In this document: positions 46,267-54,889 of the stretch, in pieces
How the letters are laid out: every line of letters begins with the position of its first letter
Numbering within the stretch: position 1 is the first letter of the stretch
NCBI RefSeq assembly: GCF_900112365.1
Contig: NZ_FOLQ01000001.1
Span: 620,001-684,000, forward strand
Reading direction: 5' to 3'
Length of the DNA stretch: 64,000 bases
DNA from: Spirosoma endophyticum
GTDB lineage: Bacteria; Bacteroidota; Bacteroidia; Cytophagales; Spirosomataceae
The notes under the pieces: model-generated
The model's database searches: none
Seen by the model: the letters and a program-made list of their open reading frames with translations, nothing else
Told to the model about the DNA's origin: nothing
Made by a program: the position numbers and the translations under genes

Positions 46267-47556
46267 TTAGCGATTCTCTTTCAGAAACTTACGACGGGCC
46301 AGGATGCGCTGCGGATAAATGACCGCCTGAATAAAATTAAATTCAAGTTGTTGAAACGAGATAGTCTGTCCGTTAACCCGAGTCTTAAGAAAAGGCGAAT
46401 ACCGCAGGTTAGTACGTAGCAATATCGACTCATACCGAACCGGCCGGATGTCCCAGCCAACCACCAGTCCCGGCGTTAGCTGCTGTTCATCCTGGTCTGT
46501 TACCTGAACTCCCTTATCTATTTCGTGGATTTTCAATTGCTCCCGCGAAAGGCTCAAGCCCAGAAATGGTACAAACCCATGATAATCCAGCAGGTATTTG
46601 TAGACTTCCAGGCTGATGGATCTCCGGTCGAGTTGCTGGCTCAACCCATAGGCTGCGTGGTCGGCCACAATGTGGCGGTGCGCTAACCGAATATCGAAGT
46701 CGGGCTTGTAAAAATAATAGCCTATCGACGCGTCGAGAAACGTACTGTTGCCCGATGGATTATTGAGGTAAGGCCGCGTTCTGGCATTGTATTCCGACCG
46801 GGGTAACGTAAAAGCCGCCGACGGCCCCACATCAATATGAAACCCGCTGAGTTGCCGATGGTCACGCAGGTATTGCCCGAAGGCAGCTTTATTGTCTTTC
46901 TCCAGCGGTCGGGTTACGTCGATCAGGAACTTATATGAAAGCTGAGCGGTAAAAGCCGGAAAACGAACGGGTGTTCGAGTCTCACGGGACGTAGCGTACG
47001 AAAAATCACGGGCGGGTAAATACTGTGCACCCAACTCAAACCAGTGATGACCCGTAATCCAGTTCAGACCACCTTCCAGCGCGATGACATCTTTCGTGAA
47101 TGTAGCTCCCGATAGTTGTTCATTCACTCGCTGGATGTATGACAAAGTTGACCAATTGACGCCCAAATACGGATTGATCCGGTGATACCGCAATTGTAAA
47201 GGATGTATCCTGGCGCCGGTCGCTACGTTGGTCGACACGCCGTACTCCTGAACTTCATCAATTTTGGGACGTATTGAGGTGAGCGGGAACGATACGTAGA
47301 GATCGACCAGCCCCCAGAAGTGCGTAGCGCCTATGGTAAATCGGGGATGATACGTACCAGGCAAAGTTAACGGTCGTTGCTCGCCGGTTGCGCTAACATA
47401 GCCTCCCTGAACCGGCGGTATGTATTGACCGTCGATGCCGATGTGCATTTGAGCGAAGCGGAAACGGGTCTGCTGCTCAACCACTTTCTGAGCCCATACC
47501 GACTGACTACCCAGAATGAACCACCCGCAATAGAAAAAAAACGAAATCCGTGACAT
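46267..47556 (-). CDS. Hypothetical outer-membrane beta-barrel protein
   Basis: 429 residues, signal peptide (ISFFFYCGWFILGSQSVWAQ). Long alternating strands rich in Tyr/Phe/Arg (FRFAQMHIGIDGQYIPPVQG, GATHFWGLVDLYVSFPLT, IGYYFYKPDFDIRLAHRHI) suggest a 12-16 strand barrel. The C-terminal strand LEFNFIQAVIYPQRIL is followed by a basic tail. No recognised family. Divergently oriented to the AraC gene, which might regulate it. Confidence 0.7.
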   Translation of the reverse strand: MSRISFFFYCGWFILGSQSVWAQKVVEQQTRFRFAQMHIGIDGQYIPPVQGGYVSATGEQRPLTLPGTYHPRFTIGATHFWGLVDLYVSFPLTSIRPKIDEVQEYGVSTNVATGARIHPLQLRYHRINPYLGVNWSTLSYIQRVNEQLSGATFTKDVIALEGGLNWITGHHWFELGAQYLPARDFSYATSRETRTPVRFPAFTAQLSYKFLIDVTRPLEKDNKAAFGQYLRDHRQLSGFHIDVGPSAAFTLPRSEYNARTRPYLNNPSGNSTFLDASIGYYFYKPDFDIRLAHRHIVADHAAYGLSQQLDRRSISLEVYKYLLDYHGFVPFLGLSLSREQLKIHEIDKGVQVTDQDEQQLTPGLVVGWDIRPVRYESILLRTNLRYSPFLKTRVNGQTISFQQLEFNFIQAVIYPQRILARRKFLKENR

Positions 47557-47748
47557 AACGCTGGCGATTTAGTGTTTACCAAAACCACCCAAAATTGCTC
47601 TACGCCAACCTAAGCGCTGAACGCAATCCGGATTTAAAACCACTCTATTCGGATTTATTTGTTTTCGGCTAAACGCAGGCTTACGCGATCACTCGTTTTT
47701 ATCCTGGTTATACGACTGAACATTAAGCCATTAAGTTGTTTATAGAGT

Positions 47749-48726
47749 ATGATTATCAAAGCAAGAAATGCAACCGGCCAGTTTGCTTCCTACGAAAACC
47801 GGTATCAGGTTGAGACCGATAAACAGGCTGGTTTGGTAGAGAAGAAAATTCTTCTCTCTGACCCGGTCATACCCTGGGCGATTACCGAACTGGCTTTGGA
47901 AAACGTAACGATCATTCATGCCCAAACGCAGCTTGACCAGAATATGATTCTGCGAACCGAGCAAGCCCGGCCAACCGTTGATGTTTTCCTGCAACTGACG
48001 GGCAGCAGTGCAATCCAGCGGTCCGGTCAGCCCAATCGAACGTACAAATCGGGGCAGTGCAACCTAATTCATACACCTGCCTACGAGGGTGAACTTCAAC
48101 TGAGTGGCCCCGATATAGCGACCTTTGTCGTTCAATTTTCAACTGCATTTTTCGAACGTATTCTGTACGGAACATCTGGCCCGCTGGAGCGATTGGGTGA
48201 AGCGGTAGAGAAAGGGCAAACACAATTGCTGGCAGACTGTCATGCCATGATTACGCCCGCGATGAAAGCCTGTCTGTATACCATTCTGCATTGTCCCTAC
48301 AAAGGACTAATCAAGCGATTGTTTCTGGAGAGTAAACTACTGGAGCTTGTCGCGCTACAACTTGAGCAACTTGATCAGGCTAAGTCGAGTCGTTCAACGA
48401 GTTTGCGAGGAACAGAAGTTGACAAACTGATGGCGGTTCGGGAATGGCTGGACGCTAATTTTCTCCAACCCGTTACTTTACTGGAGGTCGCCCGTCTGGC
48501 TGGTCTGAATGATTTTAAATTAAAGAAGGGCTTCCGCGAATTATTCCATACGACGGTATTCACCTACCTGGCTGAGTTGCGTCTGAATTATGCGAAGCAT
48601 TTGTTACTGAATGAGAACCGTACAGTCAGCGAAGCAGCTGACGCATTGGGCTATAGTCAAATCCATCATTTCACGAATGCTTTTAAAAAACGATTTGGCT
48701 ACCTGCCGAGTGAGTTAAGAAATTAG
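47749..48726 (+). CDS. AraC-family transcriptional regulator
   Basis: 325 residues. The N-terminal 220 residues are a non-canonical sensor domain with a cupin-like appearance. The C-terminal 100 carry the double HTH: VTLLEVARLAGLNDFKLKKG and TVSEAADALGYSQIHHFTNAFKKRFGYLPSE, the second being the AraC signature helix. ATG 47749. It is divergent from the outer-membrane protein gene across about 190 bases, a natural regulator-target layout. Ligand unknown. Confidence 0.9.
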   Translation: MIIKARNATGQFASYENRYQVETDKQAGLVEKKILLSDPVIPWAITELALENVTIIHAQTQLDQNMILRTEQARPTVDVFLQLTGSSAIQRSGQPNRTYKSGQCNLIHTPAYEGELQLSGPDIATFVVQFSTAFFERILYGTSGPLERLGEAVEKGQTQLLADCHAMITPAMKACLYTILHCPYKGLIKRLFLESKLLELVALQLEQLDQAKSSRSTSLRGTEVDKLMAVREWLDANFLQPVTLLEVARLAGLNDFKLKKGFRELFHTTVFTYLAELRLNYAKHLLLNENRTVSEAADALGYSQIHHFTNAFKKRFGYLPSELRN

Positions 48727-48758
48727 GTTTGAGCAGCTATCCCCATACATCTCCTCTC

Positions 48759-49484
48759 CTACCCGAGTATCCAACGTAGCGTTTCAGCGTTACGTACCGC
48801 GTTGCCGCCACCATCATTGTTGAAATAGACAAACACATCTTTCCCCATTCTGGCCCACTCCCGGATGCGGTCGGCCCACCAGTGCAAATCGGTATCGGAA
48901 TACGAGCCACCGTATAGCCAGTCCGTATCGGGTCCATGCAGACGCACATACACAAACGGAGCCGTAACGCGCAGAATACACGGCAAGTGCGCTCCACTCA
49001 TGATGCAGTAGGCAGCCTGATGGTGTTCCAGCAACGTAAATATAGCGTCGTTATTCCAGCTTGGGTGCCGAAATTCGACTGCCACGCGTATCCAGTCAGG
49101 AACCTGATCCAGGAAATAGGCCAGTCGGTCGTAATCGTAACTGTGGTTGGGTGAAAGCTGGACCAGCAATACTGCCCGTTTCTCACGCAATTCGTGCCAG
49201 CAGGTTTTGATCCGTTCCATCCAGACTTCGGGCGCGTAGAGTTTTTTGGCGTGAGTCAATCCGCGGGGTGCTTTTACGGTTAGTTGAAAACCATCGGGCA
49301 AACGCCGTCGCCAGCTGGCAAAGGTGGATTGCTTCGGCCAGCGATAGAAACTGCTGTTCAGTTCGACCGTCTGAAAACGCTGAACGTAGTAACCCAATCG
49401 ATCATGAACGGGCGTATGATCTGGGTATAAAACGCCCTGCCAATGGTCGTAACTCCAGCCCGACGTACCAATATGGATGCTCAT
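48759..49484 (-). CDS. DUF72 (YecE-like) protein
   Basis: 241 residues, TIM-barrel-like DUF72. Opens HIGTSGWSYDHWQGVLYP, the family hallmark, then RFQTVELNSSFYRWPKQSTF, FQLTVKAPRGLTHAKKL, VAVEFRHPSW, PFVYVRLHGP and KDVFVYFNNDGGGNAV. Widespread, function still unknown (possible links to Fe-S enzymes). ATG 49484. Converges with the AraC gene over 32 bases. Confidence 0.93.
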   Translation of the reverse strand: MSIHIGTSGWSYDHWQGVLYPDHTPVHDRLGYYVQRFQTVELNSSFYRWPKQSTFASWRRRLPDGFQLTVKAPRGLTHAKKLYAPEVWMERIKTCWHELREKRAVLLVQLSPNHSYDYDRLAYFLDQVPDWIRVAVEFRHPSWNNDAIFTLLEHHQAAYCIMSGAHLPCILRVTAPFVYVRLHGPDTDWLYGGSYSDTDLHWWADRIREWARMGKDVFVYFNNDGGGNAVRNAETLRWILG

Positions 49485-49515
49485 AAAGTGATTACTCGAT
49501 CAGCCCCTGATTGGT

Positions 49516-50466
49516 TTATTTTTTCGGAGGAATATACTCTATGCCCCATTGCCGGGCGTAGTCTTTAATGGGAGGTAATCCTACATCCGCCCGTCGCTTA
49601 TCGACATTGATTTCATCCTCAATCGGATCAAATGAATTTTTGTCATTGGCACCTGCACCTAACCTTACCTGAGAACCGTAGAGTTGCTTTTGACCTTTAT
49701 ATACCCGGATTCTATCTACCAGAAGCGCTGCACTCGACTTGTTCAATTCACCCTGATCAGCTGCTTTCTGGATCATAGGTAAGTACTTTTCCTGAATAGC
49801 CAATGGCGAATGCTGAATAACCAGCCAGGCGGTGATGTTCTGTTTCTCCCCCACGAGATGTTTTCCTGGATACCCATATTGCTGTAGAATACGCTCAATT
49901 TTAGATAAGTTTATTGAATCAACACGGCTTATTTCTGTCCAAAGCGATTTAGTCTGCGGAGAATTAAACCCATATTGCCGACCAATCGAATCCAGCCGCA
50001 AACGGGGTTGATTGTCTGCCCGAAAAATTTCCTTCAGTTCGCGTTCAAGAATTGGGTTCCGACCCTCTGTTATTTTTTGCTTATCAACACTGGCCTGAAA
50101 GTCAGCCATTAATGAGCTGGCTCGCAAGATCTCGAATTCGGGATAGTCGTTGCGGTTTTCCCAAATATCCTCACTAATCCAGAAGTCGATTGACGTAGCC
50201 TTACTAATGTAGATACGTGCCAGTTCAGTCTGTTGACACTGGTATGCACAAACGGCCGCACGTAGTGTACTCATAGCGCTCTTCTTCGAAATCGCAAAGG
50301 CACGTTGGTACTGAGCCAAGCACGTTTTGCAATCACCCTGTTTCAGAGAGGCAAAAGCGTTCTCGACGGCTTTTACATAAGCGGTATCGTCAACAGCATA
50401 GGTTGTTTGGGCGCTGGACGGCTGAACCAGAAATCCGGCGAGAGCAAGTATGAGTACGTACCTCAT
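49516..50466 (-). CDS. DUF6624 secreted protein
   Basis: 316 residues from ATG 50466, with signal peptide RYVLILALAGFLVQPSSAQ; a TTG nine bases upstream is less likely. The N-terminal half is a helical, TPR-like region with several cysteine residues (DCKTCLAQYQRAF, AVCAYQCQQTELA). The C-terminal half matches DUF6624: YGYPGKHLVGEKQNITAWLV, IQHSPLAIQEKYLPMIQKAA, ALLVDRIRVYKGQKQLYGSQ. Function unknown; fused tetratricopeptide-like N-terminus suggests protein contacts. Confidence 0.8.
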   Translation of the reverse strand: MRYVLILALAGFLVQPSSAQTTYAVDDTAYVKAVENAFASLKQGDCKTCLAQYQRAFAISKKSAMSTLRAAVCAYQCQQTELARIYISKATSIDFWISEDIWENRNDYPEFEILRASSLMADFQASVDKQKITEGRNPILERELKEIFRADNQPRLRLDSIGRQYGFNSPQTKSLWTEISRVDSINLSKIERILQQYGYPGKHLVGEKQNITAWLVIQHSPLAIQEKYLPMIQKAADQGELNKSSAALLVDRIRVYKGQKQLYGSQVRLGAGANDKNSFDPIEDEINVDKRRADVGLPPIKDYARQWGIEYIPPKK

Positions 50467-50645
50467 TTCAAGCAATTAATACGTATGTAGATACGAATTT
50501 TATAGGTCTGCAAAGATTCTTTATTCGTTATGTTTCGCCAAGTTAATGTTTGTTAAACGCCTGGTCGTCAGTTGATACCCGCAAACAAAATGACCGGTGA
50601 GTATCGCTCACCGGTCAGTCTATTCATGAACTATGGCGAAGATGC

Positions 50646-51947
50646 TTATTTTTTCGCCGATGCTGTCGCCTTTCCACTGTAACTAATTTTGAAAAGCGTT
50701 CCATTTAAATCATCCGTTACGTATAATGAGCCATCCGGGCCCTGCGCCAGCCCACAGGGCCGATGCTGAACAGGACCAGTTGGTTTAGCCAGGTCTGTAC
50801 CGGCAAAATTATCGGCAAAAATTTCCCATGGGCCTGCGGGTTTACCATTTTTAAACGGGATAAAGCCAACCAGATACCCTTTGTATAAAACCGACGATTG
50901 CGCATGAAAGGCCACAAATGCACCATTCCGGTAGCGTTCAGGAAAGCCGGTTCCGGTATAAAATAACAACCCATTCGGGCCCATATGAGCCGGGAAATTC
51001 GCTACCGGATTTATCGCCTTGGGAGCGCCTGTTTTTTTGCCATCACCGCCGTATTCCGGCGCCAGAATTTTCTTTTTCTGAACATAGTCAAAGTAGATGT
51101 ACGGCCAGCCCGCATCATCGCCCTGGTGCACTTCATACATGGTTTCGGCGGGCAGCTCGGCGCTTTGCTTTGGAGTGTAGTACTGCGGATAAAAATCATC
51201 GAATTTACCCCGACCGTGCTGCGTCACAAATAAGGAGTTGGTTTTATCATTCCAATCCAGCCCCACTACGTTCTTCAAACCCGTTGCATAATGGACACCA
51301 TCAGACGTGGTCTGATTGGGCACGCTGGCTTTAAAGCGCCAGATACCCACCGAATCCAGCAACGGGCACGGCATGATTCCTTTCCCGGTTCCTGCCTCCC
51401 GACAGGCATCATTGTCGGACGCTACGTTGACATAGATATTACCCTGATTGTCAACTGCAATCGACTTTGATTTATCACGATCTTTTTCCCGTAAACCCGA
51501 CACTAATTTTTCGGGCTGTTCAGGATTGATGACCTCCTGATTCTCATTGAGTTTGTAGCGGTAGATAGCGCTATTCGAAGACGTATACAGATAACCATTT
51601 TTGATGAGAATCCCCGTGCCTGGATAATCACCGAAGCCGACCTGTTCATCGATCACGCCATCTTTATTGGTGTCACGCAGCCGATAAATTCCTTTCCCGT
51701 CTTTCAACTTGGCGAGTTTCACATAGATATCTCCGGTTTTACTGATGGCAATGTGCCGGGCCGAACCCAGATCTTTCGCGACGATCGTGCCGGCAAAACC
51801 CGCCGGAAGCTTCAAGTCCGCAGAAGGATTCTCTTTCTTTATGTTACGTGTGTTTGTGGGATGCTTGCCGGAATTGCTGTCGCCCAGGCAGTTCGTCGCT
51901 ACCAGCGAAGCGAGCAGGCAGGTAAGACCGAGAAAAGGTTTGTACAT
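50646..51947 (-). CDS. PQQ-dependent sugar dehydrogenase / sorbosone dehydrogenase-like secreted protein
   Basis: 433 residues. Export signal ends LLASLVATNC; the Cys20 context is only a weak lipobox. The remainder is a six-bladed propeller of the soluble glucose/sorbosone dehydrogenase type: LPAGFAGTIVAKDLGSARHI, GIYRLRDTNKDGVID (Ca-binding-like), VVGLDWNDKTNSLFVTQHGR, EMYEVHQGDDAGWPY-type block, HRPCGLAQGPDGSLYVTDD. Such proteins oxidise sugars or aldoses in the periplasm with PQQ. ATG 51947. PQQ synthesis genes are not seen here. Confidence 0.85.
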   Translation of the reverse strand: MYKPFLGLTCLLASLVATNCLGDSNSGKHPTNTRNIKKENPSADLKLPAGFAGTIVAKDLGSARHIAISKTGDIYVKLAKLKDGKGIYRLRDTNKDGVIDEQVGFGDYPGTGILIKNGYLYTSSNSAIYRYKLNENQEVINPEQPEKLVSGLREKDRDKSKSIAVDNQGNIYVNVASDNDACREAGTGKGIMPCPLLDSVGIWRFKASVPNQTTSDGVHYATGLKNVVGLDWNDKTNSLFVTQHGRGKFDDFYPQYYTPKQSAELPAETMYEVHQGDDAGWPYIYFDYVQKKKILAPEYGGDGKKTGAPKAINPVANFPAHMGPNGLLFYTGTGFPERYRNGAFVAFHAQSSVLYKGYLVGFIPFKNGKPAGPWEIFADNFAGTDLAKPTGPVQHRPCGLAQGPDGSLYVTDDLNGTLFKISYSGKATASAKK

Positions 51948-52113
51948 GAGTTTGATAAAATTGGGTATGTTTTTATCAAAAGCTATTTATTGCACCCGCA
52001 TACTGAGGTTGGCGTTATTGATCGATCGAACGCAAGTCCGGGAGAATGGAGTTAAAACACAATGGGGTCGGACTTTCAAGCCCAACCCCATTGTACTACG
52101 CAAAAAATCTCGC

Positions 52114-53826
52114 TTATAGCAATCCTTTTTTCATCTCTTTTACGGCATAATCGACGGCACGGGCGGAGAAGGCCATGTAGGTCAGGGATGGATTTTGCGT
52201 TGACGTTGAGGTCATGCTGGCGCCGTCGGTCACGAATACGTTTTTGCAGGCATGAAGCTGGTGCCACTTGTTGAGCATCGACGTTTTGGGGTCTTTACCC
52301 ATGCGCACACCACCCATTTCGTGAATATCGAGGCCGGGGTTGCGGTGGTCGTCACGTACGCGAATGTTTTTGAAACCCGCTTCGGTAAACATCTCTGTCA
52401 TCTGCTCCTGATAATCCTTCACCATTTTATCGTCATTGTCGTCGTAGGCTATGGAAATTTTCAGTTGCGGAATCCCATACGGATCTTTCAGGTTCTTATC
52501 AAGTGCTACGTAGTTGGACTCTTTCGGGATCGTTTCACCCATCATGTGCGAGCCAACATGCCAACCACCGAGTTTCGGATTTAATAAACTCTGTTTGAGA
52601 TCTGCCCCCACTAAACTCTGATCGGAATTCGAGGATCGACCAGCCGAAAAACCAGCGGCATAGCCTCGTAAAAAGCCCGTTTCCTGTTTCAATACGTTGC
52701 GGAAGCGTGGAATGTAAGGACTATTGGGACGACGACCGTCCGTAGTCGAGTCGAGATCACCATCGTATTCGCCCGAGATGCCCGCCCGGTAATTGTGGAA
52801 AGCGGCATATTTACCTAATACACCACTGTCGTTGCCTAGCCCGTTCGGAAAACGGTTCGATGTGGAATTCAGCAGGACCAGGTTCGAGTTCAACGCGGCC
52901 GCATTCAGGAAGATGATGCGGGCGTAATATTCTGTCATCTTCTTCGTGTTGGTGTCAATCACCCGCACGCCGGTTGCCTTGCCCTTCTTCTCATCGTAGA
53001 TAATGGAATGAACGACGGAGTTAGGACGTAGCGTCATCTTGCCCGTTTTGGCGGCCCAGGGAATTGTCGTCGAATTGCTGCTGAAGTAACCCCCAAACGG
53101 ACAGCCCCGCTCACAGATGGTCCGGTGCTGGCACTGCGCCCGTCCCTGATCATAATGTACCTGTTTGGGCTGCGTCAGATGAGCCGCCCGCCCCATGATC
53201 ACGTGTCGGTCTTTATAACGGGCCGCTATTTTCGACTGAAAATGTTTCTCCACGCAATTCCACTCATGCGGAGGCAAAAACTCACCATCGGGTAACGTAG
53301 CAATACCATCCTTATTCCCCGTAATACCGGCAAACTTCTCGACGTAACTATACCAGGGCGCAATGTCAGCATAACGAATGGGCCAATCGACAGCGAATCC
53401 ATCACGAGCAGGTCCTTCGAAATCAAAGTCACTCCACCGCTGGGTCTGGCGTGCCCACATCAGCGATTTTCCGCCCACCTGGTAGCCCCGAATCCAATCA
53501 AACGGTTTGTCCTGAACGTAGGGGTGTTCGGCGTCTTTCACGAAAAATTGCTCAGTGCCTTCGTAAAACGCGTAACACTTACTGATGATCGGGTTGGCAT
53601 CCCGCACCTCCTGCCGGAGCTGATTACGGTGTTCAAATTCCCACGGCTGCGTGTTGGTCGTTGGGTAATCAGTCACGTGGCGCACATCGCGACCGCGTTC
53701 AAGAACGAGCGTCCGGAGACCTTTGCCCGTCAGTTCTTTGGCCGACCAGCCTCCGCTGATACCGGAACCAATAACAATGGCATCGTAGGTATTGAGGGCT
53801 TGAGCGTCGATATTTAAGTAGGACAT
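52114..53826 (-). CDS. GMC-family oxidoreductase, large subunit with subunit-3 partner
   Basis: 570-residue FAD enzyme. FAD-binding GSGISGGWSAKELTGKG at the N-terminus, GG(K)SLMWARQTQRWSDFDF (substrate side), a cysteine cluster CQHRTICERGCPFGG near residue 230 and the C-terminal HEMGGVRMGKDP plus NPSLTYMAFSARAVD. The cluster matches the position of the 3Fe-4S cluster in FAD glucose dehydrogenase alpha subunits. Forms an operon with the next gene upstream (gluconate 2-dehydrogenase subunit-3 type). Likely oxidises a sugar, e.g. at C3 (LacA-like), passing electrons to a cytochrome that is not seen here. Confidence 0.9.
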   Translation of the reverse strand: MSYLNIDAQALNTYDAIVIGSGISGGWSAKELTGKGLRTLVLERGRDVRHVTDYPTTNTQPWEFEHRNQLRQEVRDANPIISKCYAFYEGTEQFFVKDAEHPYVQDKPFDWIRGYQVGGKSLMWARQTQRWSDFDFEGPARDGFAVDWPIRYADIAPWYSYVEKFAGITGNKDGIATLPDGEFLPPHEWNCVEKHFQSKIAARYKDRHVIMGRAAHLTQPKQVHYDQGRAQCQHRTICERGCPFGGYFSSNSTTIPWAAKTGKMTLRPNSVVHSIIYDEKKGKATGVRVIDTNTKKMTEYYARIIFLNAAALNSNLVLLNSTSNRFPNGLGNDSGVLGKYAAFHNYRAGISGEYDGDLDSTTDGRRPNSPYIPRFRNVLKQETGFLRGYAAGFSAGRSSNSDQSLVGADLKQSLLNPKLGGWHVGSHMMGETIPKESNYVALDKNLKDPYGIPQLKISIAYDDNDDKMVKDYQEQMTEMFTEAGFKNIRVRDDHRNPGLDIHEMGGVRMGKDPKTSMLNKWHQLHACKNVFVTDGASMTSTSTQNPSLTYMAFSARAVDYAVKEMKKGLL

Positions 53827-53846
53827 AGAAAAGAGTCGTCAGTGAT

Positions 53847-53913
53847 AAGTCGTCAGTCGATAGTCAATAGTTGCGGTCCGCCGTTGCGGTTATTGACTAT
53901 CGACTGACGACTT
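53847..53913. repeat. Perfect 23-bp inverted repeat inside the GMC operon
   Basis: Arms 53847-53869 and 53891-53913 with a 21-base loop that contains GTTGCGG twice. The left flank also repeats GTCGTCAGT in tandem (53835 and 53849). It occupies almost the whole gap between the subunit-3 and GMC genes. Confidence 0.7.
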
Positions 53914-53922
53914 CTTTTTAAC

Positions 53923-54465
53923 TTATTTAGGTTGAGTAACAGCTTTTGCCTGAACTGGCACGCAGCCGTAATAATGACCGGGAATAAATTGATAGTGAGT
54001 CAGGTTCGTCATGACGTACTCCGAACTCATGTAGCCTCGGATCGTCAAGCCCTTAACCAACGAATAGAAGTTTTTTTGCGCTGGCTCGGTCGATTGTCCG
54101 AGTTGTGTTAGCAAGGCTGTTCGTTGCGCTACGTCTCCCTCAGCAAAGGGTTTCGAAAATGCTTTCTGTGCCAATCCATCCAGGGAATCGAGGCCCGTGC
54201 GAAAGGTTTCCTGTGCTGGCTTCGCGTAGCAGTCCGCCACCATTTTTTGAATAAACTGATGAACGTTGAGGGCTTTAGCGCCGGGCGTGTCCGTTGCTGG
54301 AATAATCGTTTCAACCATTTCGGCCAGCAAATTAACCTGGCCACGTGAGAGAATCTGGTGGGTTGAATGGACAGTTTCGGTCGTCCAGCCATTGGCCCAG
54401 GCAGGCAGACTAATAAGCCCACCAACGGCACCAGCCATTGTTTTTAACGCATTACGTCTTTCCAC
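53923..54465 (-). CDS. Gluconate 2-dehydrogenase subunit-3 family protein
   Basis: 180-residue small subunit that helps export and assembly of a GMC dehydrogenase. GTG start at 54465, the only start that keeps the Tat-like N-terminus: ERRNALKTMAGAVGG...LPAWANG. The middle shows VNLLAEMVETIIPATDTPGAKA, the family's core, and FYSLVKGLTIRGYMSSEYVM near the end. A TATCTTTG promoter element lies at 54497-54504. Located 97 bases before the GMC gene, it leads that operon. Confidence 0.88.
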   Translation of the reverse strand: MERRNALKTMAGAVGGLISLPAWANGWTTETVHSTHQILSRGQVNLLAEMVETIIPATDTPGAKALNVHQFIQKMVADCYAKPAQETFRTGLDSLDGLAQKAFSKPFAEGDVAQRTALLTQLGQSTEPAQKNFYSLVKGLTIRGYMSSEYVMTNLTHYQFIPGHYYGCVPVQAKAVTQPK

Positions 54466-54889
54466 AGGATACTTGATTGGATTCTGTTTATTCTGTCAAA
54501 GATACAAACTAACTCACATTGGTCGATGCCGCTCTGACCTGTTTTTCGGGCCTGCGGCTTCATTTTAGGGATTACCCTAGTGAGTACAAAATGAAAGAAT
54601 TATAAATCTATTAAATCTATAAATTTTATTGATTACTAATCGTTATCTACGAACATACGGCTTCACTCGATTGTTCTTCTTATACGCTGATACAAGTTTA
54701 TTTTGTCCCAAACATGGCGTCGATTTTCGTCTCACCCCGCCCTGTCCCTGTCGATTCAATTTGTCCATACGTCGATGAACTTCATTAAACTGTCGTTAAA
54801 TCCAACTATCTATTAATCCGCTGTGCAACAGTAGGCTTCTTCTTGTCGTAAGGTCGATAAGTAATGCAGTCTATTTACAGAAAAATCAC
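54466..54889. other. Intergenic region with a promoter element
   Basis: About 424 bases between divergent genes; AT-rich from 54590. No gene. Only TATCTTTG (minus strand, 54497-54504) for the subunit-3 gene stands out. Confidence 0.5.
54497..54504 (-). promoter_or_regulatory. TATCTTTG promoter element of the subunit-3/GMC operon
   Basis: Perfect TAnnTTTG on the minus strand, 32 bases before the GTG start. The TTG box is not clear. Confidence 0.45.

Noticed and set aside
47912..48223. Frame antisense to the AraC gene
   Set aside because: Within a well-supported gene, no domain.
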